Shown here: positions 36,001-48,000 of the stretch, in pieces | Numbering within the stretch: position 1 is the stretch's first letter | How the letters are laid out: every line of letters starts with the position of its first letter | Position numbers and translations under genes: made by a program | The notes under the pieces: generated by a model | The model's database searches: none | What the model saw: only the letters and a program-made list of their open reading frames with translations | What the model was told of the DNA's origin: nothing | DNA from: Branchiostoma floridae | Lineage: Eukaryota > Chordata > Leptocardii > Amphioxiformes > Branchiostomatidae | NCBI RefSeq assembly: GCF_000003815.2 | Contig: NC_049980.1 | Location: forward strand, 6,076,527-6,140,526 | Reading direction: 5' to 3' | Length of the DNA stretch: 64,000 nt

Positions 36001-39000
36001 TGTATTTTTTTGTAGCCTTTTTTTATTAGGCAGTTATTAAGCAATTCCTCTGTTTCTAACACAGGCAAATTCACTGTCAAAAATTAGGTGCACAGCTCCA
36101 AGTATATGTCAAAAAAGTGCCTTATGCATTCAGTATTTCGAGATCGTTTACATGGGTGGGTAGTGTGACAATAGTGTGAACCCTTCAGTTCCAATACAAG
36201 CAATACTTACTCATCCAATTCTCAGATGTACTACATGTATAATTTTTTTCCGGCCATGCCATACACGATCAAGATCATTACACTAGGTCAACTTCTTTTG
36301 CTGTAATTATCAGATGGTACCAATGTTTGTGCCTTGTTATTGATAGAAAAATGAACAGTGTTGTACAATCTGTTTCCACAGCCAAGAAGAAGATCTCAGA
36401 AGAAACTCCCTCCTGGTAAGTATGATTAGACCAATTTTTGCCTTGTCCAGGAAAGGTCACTTTAGAAGAATTAATGGTCCCCCAATGTTGAAGCATTCAT
36501 TCTAGTCACTTTAAATATGGCTGTTATTTTGCTATTTGAATCTGCTACTTTGAAAGATGTTTGTAAAGACTAGTGAAAAATTCCTAGTTTTGTATCTGGA
36601 AATGTGAACCCCCAAAGTGTTTAATATGTATAAGACAATTAATGTTACCCAACAGCAGAAGCGTTTAGCTTGAATGGAAAGTACCAGTATTTATTATGCT
36701 CTGCGTCAAGGACCCACACAGCAGATCAGTCAAATACTTTTAGGACTGTTTTTGCTGCTGCTACTACGACACTACTACTCTACTAATATCACTACAGTTG
36801 TAACTGCTATTGAATATTGTTTTCTGTTCCAGCTGCTCCTATAGACTTGACCAAGTCTGGAAATATTGATGTGGAAACCCCTGACTCCATCTTTGTCAAC
36901 ACCAACCTAAGAGTAAGTCACTATTCACATTTTATATATATTAGGTGACATGTTAGCAGATGACATTTAGATTTTTAGATTTAGATTTTTGTATTCAGGA
37001 ACTGTCCTTGTACCACTATTGGCAAAGAAAACGCTACATGAACAGGACATGATCATCAATTCCTGGGATGGAAGTTTGACATGATTAGTTGTAACAAGGT
37101 TTTTTGGTTAGTGATCATTGCACCAAACTAACATCAGTGACAGTAATATTTTAGATAAAAACACCAGCAGGCAGAGTTGAGCTATCGATGTGCAGTAGAA
37201 AAAAGCTTTGATCTGACTTGTTACAAACAAGCTCAGGGCTCTAGCCAGCTTGAATTGTTATGCCTTAATTACATTGACGAAAAAAATCTAGAAAAATTCC
37301 TTTTTTTTCTGTCACTGTGTACAAATTTCCGTCTTTGTTCAATTTCCAGGAATTTCCATGTCTATATATGTTTACCTGCTGTATTTTTTGTCTGTCAAGG
37401 TTAACAGAATGTAGCCTGATTAAATCTCGCTTATAGCAGACTGCCCAACATCTGGCCAGCCTCCTAGAGCATAGTTTGTGTACTAGATGGAATGGTATTA
37501 ACATTCTTCTGTCATGTGCTAACAATTCTGTCAAATAACGGAACGACAGATGCTTACCGAAGCGCTGAGTGAGCTTGAAGGAGAAAGTTTTGAATGTTTT
37601 GATTTCCGTCGCTCCCCAGGCATTGGTCAACAAGCACACGTTTGCGAGCCTGCCGCCCTCCTACCAGTACCAGCTTCTCCTGCAGCTACCCGAGTGCGAC
37701 CGCCAGATCGGACTGGACGGGAGCGTCAAACTCAGCAGCACCGCGCTCAGCAACGAGTTCTTCACGCGGGCATGTCTGGACTGGAAGGAACGACTCGCGG
37801 ATGGTAAGATGTGATGGGAGGGGATCATGGGAGCTTTTAGAACAGTGCTGTCTCCATCTTTAAATTTTTTTTGTGTCCCGAGCTTTAAATTTTTTTTCTG
37901 TCCCATTCACTGTTTGGAAGCTCATGATGTTCATTTTAGTAGTTAAATCTGTCATTTTAAGCTTATGATAACACATTTTCAGTAAGTTCATTTAATGAAG
38001 TTAAGATTTTTGGGTCGGAAGTGGCAAAATTTTTGTCCATCCCAACAAGCAAATTTCCATCCCAAGACAGAGGGACGGTCTTACACTGTGGAGATAGCCC
38101 TGTTTTAGAATTTGTTTTATACACTTTGGTTTTCTGTTTTATTTATTCATAACATGATATTCTCTCCCTGTCTGTCTCTTATTGCTGTGTTCCCTTGACT
38201 CCCCTTAATGATGTGGTCCCTTAACCTTAAGTAAAAGGTAATCTGGCCCTACTGTCTGCTTCTATATACCTATTTGATAGTATTTCTGTTAGAAAAGTCT
38301 CAATACTGTACTTTCTTACAAGTCCCCGTTGTTTTAAGTGCATTGTTGAAGAGACAGCTCTCCCTGCCTGTCTCTTAATGGTGTGGTCCCTTGCCCTTAA
38401 GTAGATCTGTCCCTACTGTCTGTTTCTACATAGTTCTGTGGGAAAAGCCCTATTGTTTTAGGTCCATGGTTGAAGAGACAGCTCTCCTTGTCTCTTAATG
38501 GTGTGGTCCCTTCACCCCCCTTAAAAGTATGGTCTCTTGAGTTAAGTAGATTGTAATACGGCCCCCCCCCCCTGTTTCTGCATATTTCTGTGGGAAAAGC
38601 CCTATTGTTTTAGGTCCATTGTTGAAGAGACAGCTCTCCCTGTCTGTCTCTTAATGGTGTGGTCCCTTGCCCTTAAGTAGATCTGTCCCTACTGTCTGTT
38701 TCTACATAGTTCTGTGGGAAAAGCCCTATTGTTTTAGGTCCATTGTTGAAGAGACAGCCCTCCCTGTCTGTCTCTTAATGGTGTGGTCCCTTGCCCTTAC
38801 GTAGATGGTAATCTGTCCCTACTGTCTGTTTCTGCATATTTCTGTGGGAAAAGCCCTATTGTTTTAGGTCCATTGTTGAAGAGACAGCTCTCCCTCTCTG
38901 TCTCTTAATGGTGTGGTCCCTTGACCCCCCTTAATAGTATGATCTCTTGAGTTAAGCAGATTGTAATACGCCCCTACTGTCTGTTTTTGCATATTTCTGT

Positions 39001-42000
39001 CAGTCTCCATTGTTTTAGGTCCATTGTTGAAGAGACAGCTCTCCCTGTCTGTCTCTTAATGGTGTGGTCCCTTGACCCCCAGGTGTTTCCTTTCTGTCCA
39101 GGTGAGTTCACTCCTGAGATGCAGCTGAGGCTGAAACAGGAGGAGGAGAAGGAGAAGACTAAGCTGGACCCCTGGAAGGAGAAGCACTATGAAGCCTTCT
39201 GGGGACAGAACAGGTCAGTACCTAGCAGAAAAGGGTTTACAAAAAAGGCTAGGCTGTGCACCAGGCCTGGCTACCTGGGCTGGCTATCACGCCAGGCTAC
39301 TCAGATACCTCCATTCATAGCCCCAATTCAATTCTCAATTTTTTTTTCACTGGCACACACTACTTTGGTATATTACTGGAGGGAGAAGCACTATGAAGCC
39401 TTCTGGGGACAGAACAGGTCAGGATCAAGCTCTTTTTATGTTGTCCTGAAAGAGAAAACATATTGTTTTTACTTGTGTATTCTTTTTCTTTCTTCTATCT
39501 AGCAGAAAAGGGTTTTTTGGAAAAAGCTGGGCTATGCACCAGGCCTGGCTACATGGGCTGGCTATCACGCCAGGCTACTCAGATACCAACCCATTCATAG
39601 CCCCAATTTTTTTTCACTCGCACACACTACTTTGGGGCGCGCCTAATGGTATAGTATTGTATACAGGGGTCTAGTCAGCGTCCGTTTTTCCGTCAATTGA
39701 CGGAAATTTGCTGCATCTGACGGAAAAATTTTAAAACCAATCCGTCAACCTTGACGGACAAAAATCCTTGGTGGAAGCTACAGGCGGCTTGGGGACGCCG
39801 TCCACGGCCGTAAAAGCCACACACTGTTTGTTTTGCTATTGTTATGATTGTTGACAATGTGTGTCGGCGCCCTTTCGCATACGATAATCTCATTAAAACC
39901 CGTTTTTCAAGGTCTCAGTTCAGTCCTTCTAATTAATTTTCGCGGTTTTCGTGACGATTGTAATTGGCTGACGGAAAAAAATTTTGAGCTGGCTAAAGCC
40001 CTGATTGTATACGAGTAGCTTGACACAAGGCTTTCACCTTTATTTCAACATTTCAACCTGGAGACCAGACTGTAAGGTTTGATTTGGCAAGGACCTATTT
40101 TCAATAAGTGTGGTGGGTTCTTAAACTTGCTTGAAGTGTGAATCTCCCAAACACGGGACCTCCCTTAAGCATCCTATCCGAGGGATAGCCCTAGCCGAAG
40201 CTATGTACTCATTTTCGCCTGAGTGAAGTGAGGAAAGTCGTGTAAAGTGCCTTTCCCAACAGCACAACATTGGGGCGCATTAGCAGTTTTGAACCTGGGA
40301 CCTCTGGGGTTTGGGCCTTACACCTTCCTGATTGCGCCACACAATGCCACAGTGTGGAAATTTCTAGTTTGATAACATCTGGTCTCAGAAGAGTCTTCAA
40401 GGAGAGTTATATGTCTGCCAAGCCTATGTCATCTTGCAGATGAAATCCGTTTCAGCAATGCTTATCACATGTCTTTTGTATTCATAGATATTGAATCTAA
40501 GACAAGTACCAAGTTATGGAAAGCCGACTTAAGCAAATGTAGCTATCACCTGCATGATTCCCAGCATGTAATTAACTAATTTCTTCTGTCATGGTGCCAA
40601 TTTTCAAGTAGGAACCAAGACGGCATTTGCTGCTGAACAAACTCAATCTAAACTTTGAACTGAAATGTAAAGCTGTGTTCTGAAACTCTATACTCAGTAC
40701 CAGTATTTTTAATAAGCTACATTTGATTGACAGCTAACCATCTGGAGTGTCAAATTTTGTGTCTTTACTTTTCTTTGTGTTTGAAAGTTTCCTCTACTTT
40801 GATTATCAAGCTAAAGCAGATTCTTTTCCATGTTGAAAATGTTACATACAGTATTTTTTTTACATATTCATTTTGTTTGTATTTCAGCCCACAGTCTTCT
40901 CCTTCCAAGAAACAGACGCCTGTCCCAAGCACAGCCTCCTTGCTACAAGACCTATCTATACCTACCGCAGGCTTGCTTAACACTGCGCTGTCCAGCACAT
41001 CGTACAGTGGTCTCCGCTCTCTGACTGTAGCCCAGTCCCTAATGCTGGCTGCTGCTCAGAAACCACCTGTCAGTCATGCAACTGACAATACGTCGGGAGC
41101 CAATCAGATGGCTGCAACTGGATCTGCAAGTGCCAGCCTCGCTGCTATTGGTCAAAAAGCGTTGTCATCTCACAAGAAGCCAAGTCATCATAGACAGCAT
41201 CACCAATCTAGTCATTCCTCTGGACATGATAATAAGAGCTCTACGCATCAGAAAATAGCATCATCATCCTCATCATCATCATCACAAAAAGCTGCTTTAT
41301 CAAGCCAATCACAGACTCTGTGCTCGTCAGAGACTTTTTCTAGGACATCTATGCCTGGCTTTTCACCAGGCCTCGAAACGACAGTTCTCCAGTCCGGAGC
41401 CCTGGGTCAGGGTATGTCACCACAACTTTACGGGGAGCCACAGACGAAACGAAAAGTAGAAATGGTTAAACAAATCGTGCCGGAGAAGAGGCCAAAGCTG
41501 ACACAACCGTCGATAGGGGCAGCACAAAAGCCAGTCTCACAGCCGAGAACACTGGCACAAATCAAGGCACAAACTCAGGTAATAGGTCTATGGTCTAGTT
41601 GGTACGTATGGCTGTCACAATGTGTTTTTAGAATTTTGCTTTGTGGCAATGCCTTTTTGGAAAGCATCCGTTGTGAGGTAACCATTTGGCACCAAATTTG
41701 TAAATTTGTAAAATAAGTCAGTAAGGAAAAGACCAAGTATGGTTTCAATGTGTNNNNNNNNNNNNNNNNNNNNNNNNNNNNNNNNNNNNNNNNNNNNNNN
41801 NNNNNNNNNNNNNNNNNNNNNNNNNNNNNNNNNNNNNNNNNNNNNNNNNNNNNTTCCAAGGCTTGACATAATGACAAATTCCCTTCTGCTGGGAAAGTGT
41901 GTTGCTATTCAATCCTAAGTTATAGTTGTACATATTCAATAAATTTGAAGGAATGTGAACAGTAATAATGTTTGGATTAACTCTAACATGGACTGCACAC

Positions 42001-45000
42001 TGTACAAAGCATTCCTTTCTGCTGACGCATGACGCCGTAACACGTAGATTCAGGCCAGGCAGGTGGGTATCGCTCCCCTGATTGGACAGAATCACCGTGC
42101 TACGGCGTCATAACCAACGTGGAACGGGGCCTTCTGATTGGTCCGCGGCTTCTGGCTATATGATAATACAATATAAGTGATATTTGATAAGCGGGTAGGT
42201 CTGAGGAAGACCAAGATGGAGGTTGATATTGGGCCTCCTGGTGGCCGACCATGGTACTGCAGCAGACTTCTGGGTTTTTTAATTGGAACATTGAATGTCC
42301 ATAGTGGTTACATGTGTTAAGGTGCCTGTTAAGTTGATGGATCGCTCAATGAATTTCACGAGGAACAATTTTTGTTTTACTTTTGTGGTTAATTAATTGT
42401 TGTCTTTTACATCATACTTTAACATCTTGTGTCACATTCCAGTTATAGAATCAAGGGTCGTACAAATTCAATTATGGTCCTCATTGGTTTTGGGGTGATT
42501 ACCATTTGGTGCTGGTGGAATAAAAATCATGGCTTCAATGAAAACCTACCAGCCTGAATGTCTATATAAGGCTCCAACAAAGAGACCACATTCTGCTTCA
42601 CCCTCCAGGCCTTGAGAGCAGCAAATCAGCAAGGTCGGACCAGAACCCTGGCTGAGATAAAGGCCCAGACTAAAGCCAAGCTGCAGGCCAGGACACACAC
42701 ACAGATGCAGGGCAAGCTGCAGGCTCCGGTAGGGAACAGTTAGCTGTCAATCAGAATACAAAATAAATCAAGCAACACTTACTATCAAAAGAGTTTGACA
42801 TTTCAGATATCTTTCATCAGAGACAGAATGAATCTTGAGACAGGTGTAAACTGCATGTACTTGATTAATACACTGTACAGTACCGACTACGTTTATGGTC
42901 CGGTCTGAACGCGATTTAATCGCGTGCAAAAGTCGTGCAAGTCGCGATTACATCTCGTGTAAATCGCGATTAAAACTCGTGCAATTCTCGGGTAAAACGC
43001 GATTAGATATGTGTGTACCCGCGTCTGATATGCATGAAATCACGTCTAACCGCGTTTAGACGATCAATGAATAGATTTCAGACACGCCTCTTCTTTTCAT
43101 AAACATTTTCTAGACACGCCCGTGCCGTCCAAAGTTCGGGGTTTGGCAGAAATCGGCTTCTTTTCATATGCAGACCCCCGCGCGGAGGGCGGAGAACGTA
43201 TCACGCCCAATTTCCCAATTTGTTTCTGAACTAACGCATAACCTCGCAGTCTAGAACGCACCCGCGCCGCTCCCAACCACGATATTTCTAGAAGATTTGC
43301 TGCAATTTTGAGGAACCGACTGTTCCGCACATGTTTAAATCTGATACGTGAAAATTAAAGAAAAACAAATAAATTTCCACAAAAGTGTGTTTTTCTTAAG
43401 CAGAATATGGCAAAGTATGCTTTTACTGAACCCCGATCTTTCGGCGCTGCCGTGGCTAGCGGCAGGGTCACGTACCGGAAAAAATCATTCCGAAGATTTG
43501 CTACAATTTTGAGAAACCGACTGTTCCGCACATGTTTAAATTTGATACGTGAAAATTAAAGAATAAGAAATAAATTTCCACAAAGGTGTCTTTTTCTTAA
43601 GCAGAATATATGGCAAAGTATGCTTTTACTGAACCCCGATCTTTCGGCACTGCCGTGGCTAGCGCCAGGGTCACGTACCGGAAAAAATCCTTCCGAAGAT
43701 ACAAAATGTATGGTTCGACCTCGCACCCGCGCCGCTACCTAACCTACCACGTTCTTTCTCGGAAGATTTGCTACAATTTTGAGGAACCGACTGTGTAGTG
43801 CAAGTTTGAATCTTATACGTACATGACAAGAAAACATCAAATAAATTGTTTTTTTGCCAAGAATGGCAAGATGTGTTTTTCTAAATCAGAAAACATGGAG
43901 TAAATTCTGCTTCTGTCTGACCATGCGTGACGAGGACGGCCCGCTACCGCGGCCAGTGTCAGGACCACCCGAAGAAAACCTACCGACTCTATGTTGAATT
44001 ATTTGTGTCCTATTTCTGTTGTTGCATTATTTGTACGCTGGTGTAGCGATATCAAATTCGCCCACACTACACGATACTTGCCACTGTAAATAGCTACAAT
44101 AGTCTGTGTTTGCATTTCTTATCTATCGATGAAAGTGAAGACAAGTTAATCATGTTCCGAACTGATAGGTAAGTACACTAGTCTTTCAGTTTCAGAATGA
44201 ACAACAAGGAATGTCCAGTGCGACCAGTGTAGTCGTACAAAATCCTGGCGGTCTCACTACCAAGTAAACAGGCTTCGACCGGCAGATACTACATGTAAGT
44301 ATCTACATCCGAACTTCAAGCGCCGCCCCGCCTCCGGTGGAACGTGACCTGTTTATAAATATTCCAACCTTCCTAAAGTTCGCCACGGCGCGACTACTAG
44401 CATATCATATTACATTTAGACGTGTACACGGTTTGTGTGGGGTCCAGAACGTGGGACAGGTTGTGGAAGATTGGGTTATTTGAGCGCAAATATGAAACTT
44501 ATATCGTTGCGATAAAATCAACAGCTGTTTTGATTGTTTAGTGTGTGTAAGTACACGATTGACGTAACTGTTACGGTGCTGGTAAACTTGTAGAAAAATT
44601 ACATTGTAAACCTCCAGAATTTGGTCTGGTCTGGTCTCACGTGCTGCTCAATTTGATGACACATGCACGGTAAGGAGCGGGTTCTTTGAAAGTATGTTCC
44701 NNNNNNNNNNNNNNNNNNNNNNNNNNNNNNNNNNNNNNNNNNNNNNNNNNNNNNNNNNNNNNNNNNNNNNNNNNNNNNNNNNNNNNNNNNNNNNNNNNNN
44801 ATATGTGGTTATTTTTTCTTGGTTATCCAAGGGGGTTTTATCAACCTACTTGATTTATCTAACTTTGTTTTATTTGTATTATTGACAATTTCTAGAGCAG
44901 ATCTAGACTAATTAAAATACTTCGTAGACTGCACACGCAGCGGTAGCGTAAGTCATATTTGAACTTTGTGGCAATGTCGCAGGGGTGGATGATCTATAAA

Positions 45001-48000
45001 TTCTGTATTCCAAATTCTATAATTCATTTCCCAACCTGTTCATATTAAAGGAGCCACGACCAATGAATTAAGAATGTTTTTAAATGTTTAAGTGTATAAA
45101 ATTTCTTTATTAATTAAAGTTTGTACACGGACATATTCATATTCACGGACAACCTACCGTTTTTCCAACATTCGGAACAGATGATGACGATCCGACTGGT
45201 GTAGAAGCTGCCGAATGATGATCGATAACATCGGTAGTAAACTTACCTTTCATGTTCCAAAGGCAATGATATATCGTGTTTACCTATTTCATTGGTCAAA
45301 TCCCTCTTCGTAGTATCCCGACCAGCTAAATTTATATATCTATATGTTGCTGAAAAACAACCGTAAACGTATAGGCCCTTTTAGTAAAAGAGTGAACCTC
45401 TTTGAACAGCGCATAACAGTTGTAGATAAACTGACTAAAAACATGTTCATTTTAGAAACGTAAAATACTAGAAGTAGAAGTAATGTTAGTAACGCTAACG
45501 CAACTTTTAACTGAATCAATGACAGGTTAGAAAAACTTGATCACATACTCAACAAGAAAACCAATAACTGATGAAGAAATTTTCGGCAAAATAACAATTG
45601 TCTGTGTCGAACCAAGACGTATGCCCCTTGAATATGGTTGCGTGGGTCCACTGCCCGACGACCAGGAACGTCCGAGGCGGTCAGGAACAGAACAGGTAGG
45701 TCTTGTTGGTCGAGTTGCAACCATGACGATCAGCTGTATGTCGACTGCTCGACGACCAGGATCGTACGATGGCTGTGTTCCGACCCAAGAGCTCCGTCAG
45801 GAACAGGTAAGTCTTGTTTGTCGAGTTTGTAACCATGACGATCAGCAGGCGGATGGAAACCTGAATCCTACTTTCCTAGTCTAGAAAATTAGCTGCCGAT
45901 GCCGAACCAAGGAGTATCAACGTTCCTAGAAATATTAAGTTATGACCAAACACAATATCCTTTATTCATATTTAAATACATGCAAAACGGTCAATTTATG
46001 CGTATAAATACTAGTAGTCCATTCATGTCAGTGTATAGTCTTCAACCCAGCAATTCCGTTTATATTAGATGACGATCGTGTTTATGCTGTCAGTCCTTTG
46101 TGGGTCCAAAAGATTCGAACTTGTATTATTTTATCATATACCTTCCACGAAAATTAGACGAAAGTAGCCCGCCTAAAAATGTAAATAGGAGACAATTTTT
46201 GCCGGCAACCCGCTCGGTTGCCGTTACGACTTTTGTAGTATGCCGTAAAAAAAATACCACCTTCTTCAAGTTGGAAATGATTATCGACAGACTGTTCACA
46301 GAATTCTTACTCAGCGATGTGAGAATGATCGATGCCGGAAAAGTCCCTCCGATGTTTTGCAAAATTATCTATGCCTTGCGGACGACGCTGGCCGAGCAGT
46401 AACGTGTTAAATTTTATCAAAGAATGCACATTTCGTGATAAATGATTAAAAAAAACACAACAACGAGTTAGTTCTACGCTTCTTCTTGTTGTTACCACTT
46501 TGTCAGCGCCGCTTCTGGCTGTGATTGGAGGGAAGTTGATTGGATTTGCCGCATAATCAGGCAGGCGCTACTTCAGAGGGCTACCGCCGGAGCTGTCGCC
46601 ATGGTAACCGCACGTCCAGTTGCATTTCCCACGCGCGTCTAGTTCTTCCCAACTCTCTGCCGTGACGTACAGTACAGCTTATACACATAATTTTCGGTGG
46701 AATGTAACGCCGTATTTACGGGGAAATGNNNNNNNNNNNNNNNNNNNNNNNNNNNNNNNNNNNNNNNNNNNNNNNNNNNNNNNNNNNNNNNNNNNNNNNN
46801 NNNNNNNNNNNNNNNNNNNNNNNNNNNNCACTAAAATTATACGAAGATAACCCGCCAAAAACTGTAAGTAGGAGACTATATTCGCCGACAACCCGCTTGT
46901 TTCGACGGTTGACATCATCGTCTTCCCTTTGAGGCTTACGAAAAAGCTTAGCCGTGAAGACTATTTTCTTTTGCGTAGTTCGGGTTGCTTTCTGGATTCA
47001 TCATTGACATTTATTTTATATCAGAAAATATCTATCGGGAGACTGTTTTCTTATCACAATTTCCATACCCAGCGTTGTGAACATGATCGCTGTTGGCAAT
47101 TTTCCTCCGATGTTTTGCAAATCCGTACCCTTTGGACGGTGTTGGATGACGAGCAGTAACGTGTACACGCCTGTTCAAATTTATCGAGAAATGCACATTT
47201 CGTGATAAATAAAAAAGCAACAACACAACACCAGCAAAATGAAAAGTTACTAATCAAGATATAGTATAGAAATTTAACTCAGTCTGAGCAATCGGTACCA
47301 GGAGAGAATGTCGATATATTAATTTGCTGACTGTGAACTTCTTTTACGATCTTAGCTAAAAAGCGTCAGCGGTCCTCGGACAATATTGCCGACACCCGCG
47401 GCGCTGTCCAGCCCCTGTATTATTCACCAATTATCAACAAATACGTGAAATTGACGACTTACAAGTATCATGCAAATTTACAAAAGTAAACACTGCTCAT
47501 TAACGAACAAAATATTTCGTGGGTGAAATGCCCGACCAAGGGGCGGGGCAGCTGGAACAAAGCCTTTTGTTTTGAGTCGGCGGGGTGCCGGGAGTAAACG
47601 CGTTTACAAACGACACGAGATTTTTAATTAGATAGCTACGGCTCATTAGCGCACGCGATTCAATCGCGATCAAATCGCGACTTGCACGACTTTTAATCGC
47701 GATTTGCACGACTTTTAATCGAGATTAAATCGCGTGTAAACCGCGTGGGACCGGACCATAAACGTAATCGGTACTGTATATGAATACAAATTACGTACAT
47801 TAAGTACATGCTGCATAAGACCAGACAAGATGTATGTTACTATAGTAATTTTTGAACCACTCACACTGGAAAGGAACCCTAACTGTGGTGATCTGCATGA
47901 GGTGTGGCTCTCCTTAAAAAAACAGAGCCTCCTTCTTTATGTTCTAGAGAGGATTGTTCTAGACCCATTAGTGTTACGGAACAGAAACCACAACCTTGAG

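Larger units (their letters stand above)
42878..47776. mobile_element. 4.9-kb terminal-inverted-repeat element in ASXL intron 13
   Basis: The left end (cagtaccgactacgtttatg, then gtccggtc) and right end (gaccggaccataaacgtaat, then cggtactg) are complementary, and TA flanks each end (42876-42877 and 47777-47778). Behind each TIR lie many aatcgcg/cgcgatt and agtcgtgcaa words in about 150 bp of subterminal repeats. Inside are a 200-270-bp direct repeat (43291, 43492, 43763), a roughly 110-bp repeat (45640-45850), and a 300-bp duplicated block (46137-46440 and 46829-47215). No transposase is visible, but two 100-N gaps lie within. It is probably a large non-autonomous DNA transposon; the TA target and CAGT start hint at Tc1/mariner. 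Confidence 0.8.

Noticed and set aside
40727..41716. A 329-residue single-exon gene
   Set aside because: It is ASXL exon 12 (40888-41578) extended by intron sequence at both ends; the splice sites and phases show where the exon begins and ends.
45537..45884. Coding ORF inside the 4.9-kb element (115 residues)
   Set aside because: It covers a roughly 110-bp imperfect direct repeat, has no transposase motif and no homologous frame in the second copy.
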